Source of the DNA: Siphonodentalium dalli
Taxonomy: Eukaryota > Mollusca > Scaphopoda > Gadilida > Siphonodentaliidae
NCBI GenBank assembly: GCA_032622095.1
Contig: CP136065.1
Coordinates: 68,045,675 to 68,109,674 of the forward strand
DNA: 64,000 nt
Direction: 5' to 3'
In this document: positions 49,002 through 60,620 of the stretch, in pieces
Layout of the letters: every line of letters begins with the position of its first letter
Numbering within the stretch: the first letter of the stretch is position 1
Made by a program: the position numbers and the translations under genes
Notes under the pieces: generated by a model
Seen by the model: the letters and a program-made list of their open reading frames with translations, nothing else
Told to the model about the DNA's origin: nothing
Databases searched by the model: none

Positions 49002-51074
49002 GGGTGATTTTATGTTCCTATCCTATCACAATTACATATTGTTTGTTCTCGGGTACACGGTAAATTGGAATTATCGAGGCATATATGATGGGTTTGGTTG
49101 TTAAACATATAACCAATTATGAATACACATTGCAAACATGGAACATTTGATGGGTGTTGATCTTACCGAACACTTAATATTGGGGGCTTGGACGACTGAA
49201 CTGGAACTAAATTATATACAAGCCGAGACAATAAGACACCATAGACATATTCTGCTCTTATTAAACAAGTAGCAATATATTTTCAATTATATAATTTTTA
49301 TTTGGAGCTTGAGAACAATTCAAAACCATGTAAACGAACTTTGTTCACATAAAATCACCAGATTCACAAAAAAGTCCAATATGAATGGTGAAATACATAC
49401 AAAACAGTTAAATTATATACACAAACAACATTTCCTCTTAAACAGACACCTCGGTTTGGTCTTGCTTCTTGCATGGTGCGTTTTCCTGTATAACATAAAT
49501 TAACAACCAGGTACACATCAGGCGCCCTGAAAATATGTTCTGTCTCCGCGATATATCGCGGAGGGAACACATAATACAATTCTGTAATCGAGAATTGTCC
49601 GAAGATTGTGTAGTTGGTCAATTATTAAAACGCTCATATCTTATCTAGCGTCATCACATAATGATATATTCAAAGAATTAATTAATATACAATTGAGTTT
49701 ACTTCAAATTCCAATAATATAATCATGTATAGCTGAGTTCGCTTGCATTTATCGTATTTAAGGTATAATGTTTAGTTGTATATGAATATGTTTATTGTAT
49801 ACTATAGATTCAACAGACTCTACTCTATTATTTGGTCTTTATTCACCGTCGGTGGGGGAGCGGCCTTGCAAAAGGGGCCTGTGTACTATTAGTTTGTAAT
49901 GGGTGGACGGCCACTGTGTGTGATTTGTGCAGATTTTGATCTTATATAGAGCCTTTATTTAGCGCCCCATCTGTGTGCTTCGCGACGATTTTGATTGTTT
50001 AAATATTGTTATTTAAAAAAAATGAAAAAGCTTTGTTTATTATTTACTGTTTCTTTTTATAAACAACATTTTGAAAAACTAACGCCGCTGTAACATCCGC
50101 CAGGATACCCCGAGTCATACACAAACTTTGGTTAAAATCGGTCCACAGGGTATGGGAGAATTATCTGGACAGACCTATCCCACTCTATATATATATGTGT
50201 GTGTTTGTCCATAATCACGTTACGTTTAGTTAGTTGTTCCTGTGCCTGGGTTGTTATGAGCATGGTATTATCTGGTGTTTGTCACAACCATGCAACTGAA
50301 CAACTTACGCGTCGACTCGCGCGACATTGTAGCTGCCAACGTGTACCATACCGTATGAAAACCGAGGGGGGATATCATTTTCACCAACAGCTGAGGGATT
50401 AACTAACTTCCGATTCTGGTAAAAGGTGTAGATGGGAATTTCAATTTCGTTTATTGTCGTTTACATTATTATTTCATGCATCGGGCGTCTCTCGAGACAT
50501 GCGTGATTGACCCATGGTTTGTTATTCGCATGCCAAGAAGTGCGAGCCGATTAATTCTGTCGGGAATTCGCGCATTATTGTTCTTTAATCTGCGTTGTTG
50601 CATTGTTATTTGAACATCTTTCGTTTATTTTCACGTGACATAAATCGGAATGCTATCTACTATTATACTGCAACGGGATTTGACGATTGTATAGGGAATT
50701 TAATTCGAACATGATTCCTACGAGGTGTTTGTATATATCGGTATTTAACATGTGATTTAATATCGTTTAGTGAACTTTTTCATTTAGTTATACGCGACAA
50801 ATTTCGGCATGTTATATTCTAAATGAATTGGGATGGTAATTATTAACCAACTCCCACATTATTCCTTCGTGCTGTTTGTAAATATTGACTTTTCATTTCT
50901 TTGTATGCGGAATATATCGAAGCATTGAATAGAGATATTATTAAGTTCCAACAATAACCCTTTATTGGTTGTTTAATATACAATGTGGCGTAATTCAAAC
51001 TATCATTTTTATTTATGTGTACCGAGGATATATCAGAATGCTATATGAATTGAAGAATGTTCAGAAATTACACC
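49002..51074. other. Non-coding spacer with a perfect palindrome
   Basis: Downstream flank of the TRIM-like ORF. A perfect 20-bp palindrome CTCCGCGATATATCGCGGAG lies at 49544-49563, with weaker outer pairing (TGTTC/GAACA). Otherwise AT-rich, with only short frames. Confidence 0.45.
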
Positions 51075-51545
51075 CTTCCTGTGACCATGCTTTAATTGAT
51101 CCTCATGGGGGAGGGGGCATATTACAATAATCCTCATTGGACCATATTTTAATTGACCCACATGGGACTATATTGTTTAACCCCAGTGGGCCCGTAGTTT
51201 AATCAGCACTGATGACACCACGTTTTAATTTTAATTAACCCTCATAATGGGATCATATATTTATTCTTTAATTAAGTCACGTTGTCATATTTTAATTGAC
51301 CTTAATGGGACCATATTTCAATTAACCCCCATGGTGACCATGTTTTAATTAACAATCAAGGTATAATTTTAATTAACAATCATGGGACCATATGTTTAAT
51401 AACCCTCATTGGACCATATATTATTTAACCGCGATGTGACCATATTTTAATTTGCCCTCATCGGACCATATTTCAATTAACCCTGTCTGGGTGTGACCAT
51501 ATTTTAATTTATGGAACCATACATGTATTTTAATTACTCATTATG
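51075..51545 (+). repeat. Approx. 32-bp minisatellite
   Basis: Around 14 irregular units of GGACCATATTTTAATTAACC and CTCATG, with TTAATTAA motifs and lengths from about 25 to 45 bp. Non-coding. Confidence 0.8.
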
Positions 51546-52159
51546 AGAGGTCATATCAGGAATGCATTACCTGAGGACATTCTTATATCAGCATACACCC
51601 TCATAGGGTGCATATTGGCAAGTACATCTGACCCTGTCTCAGGAGGTGGCGGACTAAATGTGATTAAAACATACTCGGTGTTTGCGTACTTGAACCATGT
51701 TACGAATATCGCAAATTGTTACCCGATGATTATTCTTCATGCTATTTCATGCGCTATTCAGACAACTCTTTCAATGAAATTAGAAGAACAAAATCATATA
51801 TAATCAACTACATAGGCGTTACATATATACAGATTGTTCACAATCACTACATTACAGTTGTTATATTGTATATATGGCTAATAATATGATCTTGACGGCG
51901 TTACCATTTCTGACTACGGTTTTCTTGTTATACATGGAATGGATACTTCCCGAACTATTAACAATTATACTCCCAACATCCATCGCATAGCACGAACCCA
52001 TACTAATTATAATCGTCCACTACATACTCATTCCTGATCGGTTATCGTAGGGTGCATATATTATATCCCAAAAGTCACGCGTTCAGGGCTCTCTGTAAAT
52101 CTATACATTCCCATTTGTAGTCTGCTCAGAAATTCTTTTCTGAATTATCTAACACAATT
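51546..52159. other. Non-coding spacer, possible LINE 5' remnant
   Basis: No domain recognised. The final part adjoins the reverse transcriptase remnant and may be its decayed 5' side. Confidence 0.35.
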
Positions 52160-53200
52160 GAGTACTAAATATTCTAAGACCCTCATATGCGCATTTATGG
52201 ACCTTTAAAACGGCTTTTGACACTGTGTGGAGACAAGGTCTTGTGAAGTTGAAAATAGCACACTGTAATATAGACCTAAACGTCCTGAGAAATTTGACTG
52301 ATATGTATAAGGGTATACAAATCCAGAGTGGTCATGAATGGTAAAGAATCTGAAAAAGTTACTCAAAGATTGGCTTAAGGCGGGTGAAACTTATCACATG
52401 TTCTTTTTGATTTATATGCCAATGATCTGGAAAGTTTCACGATGTAAGCCAATGTTAACTGTTTAGAATATTAACGTTATTATATTCCGATGATAGTCTT
52501 ATTTGCACATTCAACAGAAGACATACAACTGCAATTCATTTATTCTCCAATTATTGTGATAGATGGAAACTGAAGGTGAGTGTATGGAAATCTAAACACT
52601 TGTTAATCAAGGAGAACACCGGGTAATTACCCAACTATTTAATACCAAAATTCGTGGATAGAGTTCGTGGAACAGTTCTTTTATTTGGGAGTACATTTTA
52701 GTGCAACTGGTTCTTTCAACTGTTCCAAGAAAAGATCTGCGAAAAATCAATATCAGCCACGTATCAACTCATCAAAGTTGTCAGAAACAATGACATATCG
52801 ATTAAAACCATGTTCGAATTGATTGATAGAAAAATAGTTCCCATTCTCACATATGGTTGTGAATTAATTAATTCTTGTAAGTTACTTTATGCATGGAGTT
52901 ATAAACCCTCAAATGATATGGTCTACGATGAGACCGATCGCAAGCGAATTGATATCATTATTAAAACGAAAATTCATAAATGTTGGAGCTCCATGATCAT
53001 CGGCAGAAAGTCTAAGTCTTATAATACTATATACTGGCTACCTTACTACTACTTTACATGAAGTTAATTTAAAATACCATGGACCAACGGTGTCAGGAGA
53101 ATAAACTACTCTTGGAACTCTCAGAAAACATATGATTTAAATATGATCCACAACGAAATTATAAGGTTGTTCAAGTACCAGTTTATACAGTTTGTATTGT
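52160..53200 (+). pseudogene. Frameshifted LINE reverse transcriptase
   Basis: Conserved reverse-transcriptase blocks appear in order but in different frames. These are FMDL then KTAFDTVWRQGLVKLKI and LRNLTDMYKGIQIQ (about 52190-52330), VVMNGKESEKVTQRLA, DLYANDLESF (about 52410), and the catalytic block LLYSDDSLICTF where YADD is expected (about 52478-52515). They continue with FSNYCDRWKLKVS, then a long piece with IKTMFELIDRKIVPILTYGCE (in 52810-53061) and NDMVYDETDRKRIDIIIKTK. A further shift gives LHEVNLKYHGPTVSGE and WNSQKTYDLNMIHNEIIRL before similarity fades. The order and the YC-x2-WKL and PILTYGCE motifs are those of mollusc-type non-LTR retrotransposons. At least four frameshifts or stops make it non-functional. 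The endonuclease domain is not seen. Confidence 0.85.
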
Positions 53201-55030
53201 CAGTTAAAATTTCAAATGTTCATGTTTTTTTTTGCTCGAATTTCAAAATTTCGCATATGTGATACGCTGTCAATAATTTTGTAAGTAGAAAGTAAATAGC
53301 AGCAACTTGTGGACGATTCAAACATTCGCAAGCTATAAGCTAAGTGAATTGAACAGAAAATACTCAAACAATACAAAATTTGGGTACCTCTCTTCAAATG
53401 GCAAAACACAAACTACAACGCGACAATTGCCAGATGGTAAACAACCAGAATTTTAAAGGGTATACTGCATAGTTCTGTAACATTATAATAACCACCAAAA
53501 TTCCGCATTCAGAGGATTCTATAGCTGGGATAAGGTCAAATATTCTTGGAGTATACTGAGCCACGGTGACAGTACGGGAGATTTAAGTGGTGTCATCAGA
53601 CTGACAGTATGATATGTTCAGCGACACCGTATGGTCTTTTCAATGTTTGTTTTTCTATTTGGAGTCTTCAAATTACATTCCTTTGAAATTTTGGTATAAT
53701 GTTTATACTGGGTAATTATAAACATATTTTCAAAAAAGCCCTCAGTTTGGATATCATGCAATCCCCCTCGCGTTGGTCGTCATTGAAGATAAAATTAATT
53801 CTTCAGTGTGTGGGACTGCGTGTTTCATTTATCGTTTCAATTATCGACCCAGCATATGACTTCACGTGGCACATGCTCGACGGGAAATTACAATGTAACG
53901 AGGTCAGCTGTTTAAAGGTATCTTTGCAATATCGGATATCATTAGATTGACTGATGAGTTTGATCTTATAAGACTTGTGTCTGATCATAGCTATCCAAGG
54001 TATTCAAATAGTTTGTAAGTTTAATAACTTATTAAGCGGATGTCCCAATTTGTGAGTGACTGGTACACGTATATTAAGATCCATAACCGATTTCGTCGAA
54101 GCTCTCCAAATTCTTTGCTAACAATGTTCAATAGTTTGAAATAAACAACATAATCAAAAAGACATGGGGTTAGTTGTAACTAATAACATAGTACTCCACT
54201 GTCATTGTAAACAGATTGTCAAACAACACCAGGAAAGATTACCTCCAAATCGTGGAGGATGCTGATTACGGAAATAATGTTCAAGTGGCCAGTATTTAAA
54301 CTCGTTCAAAGTGTGAGTTTTATTATTTGCACCCATCATACAAAGTAAACATTTAAACAATGCTAAGAGCGTTTTCACACTGTGTGTTATTCATTCAACA
54401 GTTGCCTATATATGTAAGGGTGCATATGGGGCTACTCTAGTCATCATACCCATGATGCGGATGGATGGGTGTATCCCACAATGGTTGTAGATTGTGTCCA
54501 GTTCCCTATGGCAGGATTGTCATTCTAGAAAAAACTGGAGGGATAAGAATTTTAATTTACCTGGAGGGCTATAGCCCTCTTCAACTTTTGCAAAACACTA
54601 ATGTAGTATATGCGTGCATGGCACTGCATTGAGATAGTATCTTATATTAGTATTCACACTTAGATCATGTTATATCATTTAAACCCATAAGTTACTTGTC
54701 TTATACAGCATATCAATGTTCTGAAAGTGGAACACAACACAACATATATCGTCTCCTCTCCAGCTCTTTCGCCCAAGCAATTAAATAATAGTCAATAAGC
54801 TTAATTATGCCAGTATAACTTGATTTATGATCAGCCCGGAGGGAATTTTTTGAAAAATACAAACCACAGATGAGCTTGAACAGGTCTGATGTACTCTACC
54901 ATCTGTTTAATTGATGAGTTGGATAATCAGTTGACAAAGTTTATGCATGTGTAAATGCATGAGACATACCTACAAATTTCCTTGGTGGGCGGCTATTATC
55001 GCCCCCAAGTCATCCGAACAAATATGACCA
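53201..55030. other. Non-coding spacer
   Basis: No confident gene. Some of the left part may be decayed 3' LINE sequence, but I cannot identify the conserved C-terminal motif there. Confidence 0.35.
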
Positions 55031-55040
55031 GGGACGATCC

Positions 55041-55092
55041 CTCCGCCATCCCCAGCATTCGAAGGCTGTGGATGGCGGAGGTTTTTTTTTTT
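55041..55092 (+). repeat. GC-rich hairpin followed by a T-run
   Basis: CCTCCGCCATCCCCAGC pairs with GCTGTGGATGGCGGAGG around a short ATTCGAAG loop, and is followed by about 12 T. The stem has a single mismatch. In a eukaryote this could be the 3' hairpin of a pol III transcript, whose terminator is a T-run, or a small foldback; no A and B boxes were identified. Confidence 0.6.
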
Positions 55093-56134
55093 AAACAGCT
55101 CCTGCTTTGAATGAGAGCCGAAGAAAACCTCATTCGCCTAATACGGTCGGCTCCCACAAAACTTAGTTCCCAAAAATTCGGTTTGCTCTACACTGATTAT
55201 CTATGAACAATCTAAATAGTAATTGTTGAATATGAAATATTAAACCTGATGTAAACCGATAGCGAAAATATATGAGAACACGTGCGTTATAAAGGAACCG
55301 CATTACTGACACGCTTATGGGAAAACAATGGGCTGTCTAAACCATGTTTAACTCTCTCGCTGCCGGGGCGGACCGCTCATAAATGACTTGCTGGCCTTTA
55401 GGCAAGCAATGTAATTCATGAAACCGCACCATGATCCACATGACTCTTCTTTGGACTTACGCATTAGCTATATTAATATTAATATGTGGAGACAGAGACA
55501 ACAGCCAATTAGAAAATACATTGTATTCAAACTCAGGTGTTGGTTTTTACAGCAATAAACATGTATATATCAAAATTAACATTGTTAACAATATGAGGCC
55601 GCTTGGTAAATACCAATGCAAACTTCCATTTTTGTTTATAGTATGTAACTTGCACGCGCGTTCCGAACAACTACACACATTGCGTGTGAGGGGCTAGACT
55701 TAGCTCAGACCAATGTATTTGCCGGTGATATTTTATTCTTATAAATTTTAATTACACTTTGCGGTTTGCAGGTCAAAATTATGCTCGCGTTTGTTACATC
55801 GTAGTCCGGTTCGATGGATCAACATGATCAGTATCTCATTTTTCAATTCGAAAAGTGATTTTTAATGAGACAATTGTTAGTTCTTCCTCCGCGTCAGTTA
55901 CAGTTTGTTTATATTCAAGTCGATCGTGACATGAGCGGCCTAAAACTTCTTTTGCCGCGCATTTTTTCTTCGTTTGCAAATCTGACAACAGTATTTCGTC
56001 CAATCGTTCGAACTGGATACTCGAATAACGGATATTGTGATATTTTTACAGCAGATGGATTTGAGATAATTATATCTTAATTCTAATATGTTGAACTTAA
56101 GGTGCCGGGGGAGTAATTATAAGCAATCAACGTT
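55093..56134. other. Non-coding spacer, one possible signal-peptide frame
   Basis: The frame 55431-55697 (+) starts with a hydrophobic stretch (residues about 4-19) suggestive of a signal peptide, and a TTG/GTAAAT donor lies at 55605. No downstream exon or homology is recognised, so I leave it uncalled. Confidence 0.3.
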
Positions 56135-56266
56135 TTGTGTGTTGCATCTATGGGCTTATAAAATGGTATGTGGACGAATAACATACTTGGTATAAATTCG
56201 CGAAATTATACCAAGTATGTTATTCGTCCACTTACAATTTTATAAACCCATAAATGCAACAAGACA
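56135..56266. repeat. Near-perfect 120-bp hairpin
   Basis: The left arm with GTTGCATCTATGGGCTTATA, ATGTGGACGAATAACATACT and TGGTATA is mirrored on the right, leaving a loop of about 12 nt (AATTCGCGAAAT). Only a few mismatches occur in about 57 bp of stem. It could be a MITE without a spacer or the locus of a long hairpin RNA. Confidence 0.85.
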
Positions 56267-56327
56267 TAGAATGACTGCATATATAGTGAAATTCTCTGTA
56301 GAAGAACCTGCAAGTTTAGCTTTCGCT

Positions 56328-56561
56328 TTATAACGTTATCCGAGAGATGCTTTCTGGGACATTAATTCCGAGTCCATTCAATGCATGCACCAATTGTCGT
56401 TTTGTCCATTTTGTGATATCATTAACCAGAAATTGGTCGAAAATTGTACCACCAGGACACAGCTTAATCCCACTAATTTTCTTCCTTGATGTCTCCTCTA
56501 ATTTTTCTCGGTTGTTAGCAAGACAAAATGGCCTCAGAGAGTCCAGATATGATGGCGTCAA
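56328..56561 (-). CDS. Possible exon of unknown function
   Basis: The minus-strand frame has no ATG start but reads like protein: YLDSLRPFCLANNREKLEE, then KLCPGGTIFDQFLVNDITK and WTKRQLVHALNGLGINVPES, ending at a TAA. The last segment resembles a SAP-type helix-extended-loop-helix (K-x-L-x6-LG-x-x-V), but this is only a visual impression. A second minus-strand frame at 56646-56849 lies just upstream. The opposite strand is also open over the same DNA, so coding status is uncertain. Confidence 0.25.
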   Translation of the reverse strand: MTPSYLDSLRPFCLANNREKLEETSRKKISGIKLCPGGTIFDQFLVNDITKWTKRQLVHALNGLGINVPESISRITL

Positions 56562-57184
56562 TTATGGCGACCATTTTGCATGATATACACCAGCATAGTT
56601 ATACAATTTCCGCAAATTGGCATTTGCGCGCTCATTAAAATGTTGTCAATAGTTTGCTAATGTTGTTATCGAAATGACATAAACTAATCTAGATAGTTTG
56701 CAATCGTTGGTGGTGATTCTTGGTAAGCCATGGCCAGTTTCCAGGATTTCTTTCGAACCATATTTTAATCCGCTTCGCACAAGTTCACTGTGGGTCAACA
56801 CGAACAAAATAACTCTGGCGATCCAAAGTGGGCTTAGTGGGGTCGCCACGGTGTTGATTGTTTTGCTTATTGCACAGTGTGTACCTACTCTACACGTACC
56901 CGTATCTCGAAATTCGTAACTAATCGGAAAATAACAAAAGGCTCATATGGCTTGAAAGATTCAAAGTTATGGATTTTCTCAAAACGCTCGAATTAGTCAA
57001 CACGAACAATTTAGAAAAATACGGTACTGTTTATTAAATCATTTGTTTGGTCCACCAACAGCAGAGTAATTCAGTAAGACCGACCAACACCATGGAACAT
57101 TATTACCACCACTTAATCAGAGGTGAACATACCGATCTACATGATTTATATACACCACAAAGTCACAGCAATCATCACGATATA
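56562..57184. other. Spacer with an open minus-strand frame
   Basis: Apart from the frame at 56646-56849 (-), which I cannot assign, nothing is recognised. Confidence 0.3.
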
Positions 57185-57630
57185 TGTGACCCGCCATATC
57201 AAATCCAGTCGTAAGTCGGGATTTTTTTACCCTGTGCCAATGCATTCTCTTATATATGCGAGTCGACCATAGTTCGCCTCGCATATATAAGAGAATGCAT
57301 TGGCTTAACAATTTTTTATCATGTTTTTTAAATAAATGTTTCTTACAATTTTTAGGACATAAAATAAAACAACACCCATTACCCTGCAGGGAGCCCCACA
57401 CATATATAGAAGCACATAGAAGAGTGTCGTCTGCTCATGTTTGTCTGGGGCTCTGTATGGGTGAAGTTATAAAATTGTTAAAGAATGCAAGAACAAATTA
57501 TAAAAATTGTAAAAAATTGTTAGGCCAATGCATTCTCTTATATATGGTCGACTCGCATATATAAGAGAATGCATTGGCATAGGGTAAAAAAAATCCCGAC
57601 TTCCGACTGGATTTGATATGACGGGTCACA
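57185..57630. mobile_element. TA-flanked element with paired palindromes (locus D)
   Basis: Long inverted ends of about 52 bp begin TGTGACCCGCCATATCAAAT (57185) and continue CCAGTCGTAAGTCGGGA plus T-run and ACCCT; the right side ends at 57630. TA lies immediately outside both ends. These ends are unrelated to those of loci A-C, yet inside lies the same core: palindrome D1 (57236-57304, 69 bp) and D2 (57524-57578, 55 bp, lacking 14 bp of its tip). An extra 110-bp segment (about 57358-57468) with CCCTGCAGGGAGCCCCACA and GGGGCTCTGTATGGGTGA interrupts the spacer. Non-coding. Confidence 0.85.
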
Positions 57631-57632
57631 TA

Positions 57633-59322
57633 TGTTCAATTTAAAACACACAGGTCAGTGAGAACAAAGACAAGAATTCTTAATGTTACCATGTCAGTCA
57701 CACATAAGGAGTGTACTTTATATTATTCCGTAATGTATAACACAATCTGGAGTATTGTTAACGTTTGCCACAATTCGATTCGCTTGAGAGCATCGAAATA
57801 GCATAGAATTAGATTCAGATTCAGCTTATTATGTTAATCGATATGTGGATATTACAGAAACATTATTCATGACATCAAGATATTCAAATATGACATATAA
57901 TAACAATAAATTTCACACGATGAATACATGAGTGCATTATTATATATTTGGTAAGTTTCCGTTCGGGTCATGATTTCAGGTACTGTGTGCGGGGACATTG
58001 TAGTCAGGGATGTATATTGGTCTTTTAGAAAATAAGGGTGGGTTCATGGAATATCAGTGTTATAGCCTCAAGTGGACTTGCCGAAAATATCCTGTTCTGT
58101 TTTGACATTTAGTGTATAAACGGCGGTCAAAACTTTGAAAATATTTGTTTTAAATTGGGAAAGATTCGGGACTTAATTCGATAGAGACAGAACAGGAAAG
58201 GAGATATGATAAATTTTTGTGAAACAGTTTCCCCCACTGATAAAATAGGTTCCAACGGTCACATCTAAAATAATCTATGTGGTATTAGTTTTAGTGACAA
58301 ATCCACAATGAACATTAATGACCAAATATAAAAATTGTATGTCTCAATTCCTCAAAAGAGAAATTTTAGAACTGTCTCAGAGCAGTCAGACCATAATACC
58401 ATAACGCATTGCCACTGATAGCTGGAATGTGTGTCTAGCTAACTGACCTTGATAAGCATAGTCGAAACACACTGCCATTTGTGATATATATCAAAAGTTC
58501 AAAACTAAATGTATTGCAGTTAGGTGTTTGAGAGAGTAGATACCACAAACTCTTTCCTGTCTACGTCCACCAGTTGTCACACAAAATGAAAAAATTTATC
58601 TTTTATCAAAGCTCATTATTTGGTGCAACCGTGTGGCTCAATAAACTAATTATCACTATTGGCATATTCATGATTTGTATATATGGTCTTTGTGATATAT
58701 GACACGACTACTATGTTGCAAAGTTAAATATCGAGATTCAAATTAACTCGTATTTACTCTATCGAGCTATTGCTATTCCACCTTAATTTTTGTTCTGGGA
58801 CTAGTCAGAACTAGCTATATGTATTTTCTGGTTTTCGCGCACACGAGGTATGCGTATTTTTATTAGTCTCTTGCGAGAAGTCTGAACTATCGAGGAAAAC
58901 AACCAATGGATTCGGTTGGAGTGGCATCTTCCGGAACCATATACACTAAATACTGCGTAGATGAATGTAAAGTTCTCAAATGATTAGATCTGGTTTAATT
59001 TGTGCATATCATTTGTTGACTTTCTGAAATTTGCATGAGTAGTTGCACTTCTATTGTGGTTTGACATTTGTTGTTAATGTATACACATCGCTATATATAC
59101 ACGTCGTCGCTATCTGATACTATTCTAGATGCTGTGTTCATTTTCCAACAACTGTTTGGCGTTGTTGAAACGGGCATTAATTAATTAATTAATATTTTTG
59201 GAAAGAACCAGGAAATCGTAGGATGAAGTCAACACGCGTCACATATTTCTGAAACTTCCAGGAAATATGCATCGAGATGATTCTGACTACTCCCAGAGAA
59301 AATTTAAATGGTACTAGTCTGA
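57633..59322. other. Non-coding spacer
   Basis: AT-rich with no recognised gene, RNA or repeat. Confidence 0.4.
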
Positions 59323-59330
59323 AGTATTTC

Positions 59331-59605
59331 CAGGCCGCTAAATAAGGTGCCCGTCATTTGCAGAATGAGGTCTCCAGCAGATGCATTTAGTGACGCTACC
59401 CAGCATAGCGGGCTAACATCACCAAATTCACCCTCTGATGACCTTCTTCTGAAGCTAGTTCTCCATAGCTGATTAATACCTAAACAGAACGGGGTCCCCA
59501 GATGGTGAATTTGGTGATTCTAGCCCGCTATGCGGGGTAGCATCACTAAATTCACCGTCTGTGGACCTCATCCTGCAAATGTCCGGCACCTTATTTTGAG
59601 GCCTG
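59331..59605. mobile_element. 275-bp hAT-like foldback MITE
   Basis: The ends CAGGCCGCTAAATAAGGTGC (59331) and, inverted, CAGGCCTCAAAATAAGGTGC (to 59605) lie within arms of about 110 bp that include CCGCTATGC/GCATAGCGGG and TGAATTTGGTGAT. Flanks AGTATTTC (59323-59330) and ATTATTTC (59606-59613) are an 8-bp duplication with one change. CAG ends with an 8-bp duplication suggest a hAT-derived MITE. A spacer of about 55 bp separates the arms. Confidence 0.88.
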
Positions 59606-59954
59606 ATTATTTCATATAAGGAAATAAATTATAATGGAAGTTTATCGTCGCATTAGAAATGTTGCTACAGGGACTGAAATTCTTATTAATATCCCATTTA
59701 ACATCAAATGGTAATTCCAGTTGGTCACTAAACTCATTCATCATTTATCCCTAATACATAAATAACTGAATTTTAATGTGATAAATAAATCTACAAGCTA
59801 TGGTCTACTATCCTTAAAATACTGAATACTTAAAAATATTGTGCCAAAATGTCTACCTGACTATATGTAGAATAATTTTTAAGTTTGAAGAAATTATTAT
59901 ATTTATGAAACAATTTTCTTCTGATTCACCTGTACACAGAAGGAAATACATTTT

Positions 59955-60620
59955 CAGTGTTGATAGTGCAAACTATGTTACTAGAACCAACTGGTTCTTG
60001 GGGCTGTATCCAACAAGGAACCAAATTATTTCAAACGAAGAACCAATGGTTCTTGGTGGAAGGGAGGAGGGGGAATTGGTTCTTGGGGAAGAACCAAATT
60101 GGAACCACTAAAGAATCAGTGATTGGTTCTTGAGGAAGAACCAATGAAGAACCATTTGGTTCTTGGGATGAAGAACCAAATTTTAATCAAAAAGAACCTA
60201 TTGATTCCGCCTCGAGGACAAACTTGAAAAACCAAATTTGGTTCTTCAATTTTCTCTGTGAGGAACAATTATTATTGTTGAAAAACCAAATTATTACTAC
60301 AGAAGAACCAAATGGTTCCACATGAAGAACCGATTATATCAATGAAGAACCAAATGTTTGTCCGTGGAGAACCAACTGGTTCTGCGTGGTATAAATAATG
60401 AAGAACCAAATGGTTCTAAATTTGTTTCTCAATAGTCGCAATCATGAGGAACCAAATGGTTCTTGGTTTGGTTCCCGATAGACCCAACTCTGAAGAACCA
60501 AATGGTTCTAGGATCCCCGAAGAACCAGTTGGTTCTTCATTTGGTTCCGCCTGGAGGACAAGTGGGGAACCAATGAAGAACCATTGGGTTCCGATGTTGT
60601 CTAAGAGTATAGCAACACTT
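59955..60620. repeat. AGAACCAAATGGTTCT palindrome array
   Basis: About 20 spaced palindromes of GAAGAACCAAATGGTTCTTG type and half-sites (AACCAATGGTTC, AGAACCAGTTGGTTCT). The outer parts (CAGTGTTGATAG near 59955 and GTATAGCAACACTTTC near 60620) are weakly inverted relative to each other and may be element ends. It resembles the GGTTCT/AGAACC element at 16.3 kb in design but not in detail. Confidence 0.75.

Noticed and set aside
55041-55092. Rho-independent terminator
   Set aside because: The hairpin plus T-run fits the shape, but no bacterial gene context exists; kept only as a hairpin.
55431-55697. 88-codon ORF with a signal-peptide-like start and a nearby GTAAAT donor
   Set aside because: Without a second exon or recognisable domain, the support is too weak.
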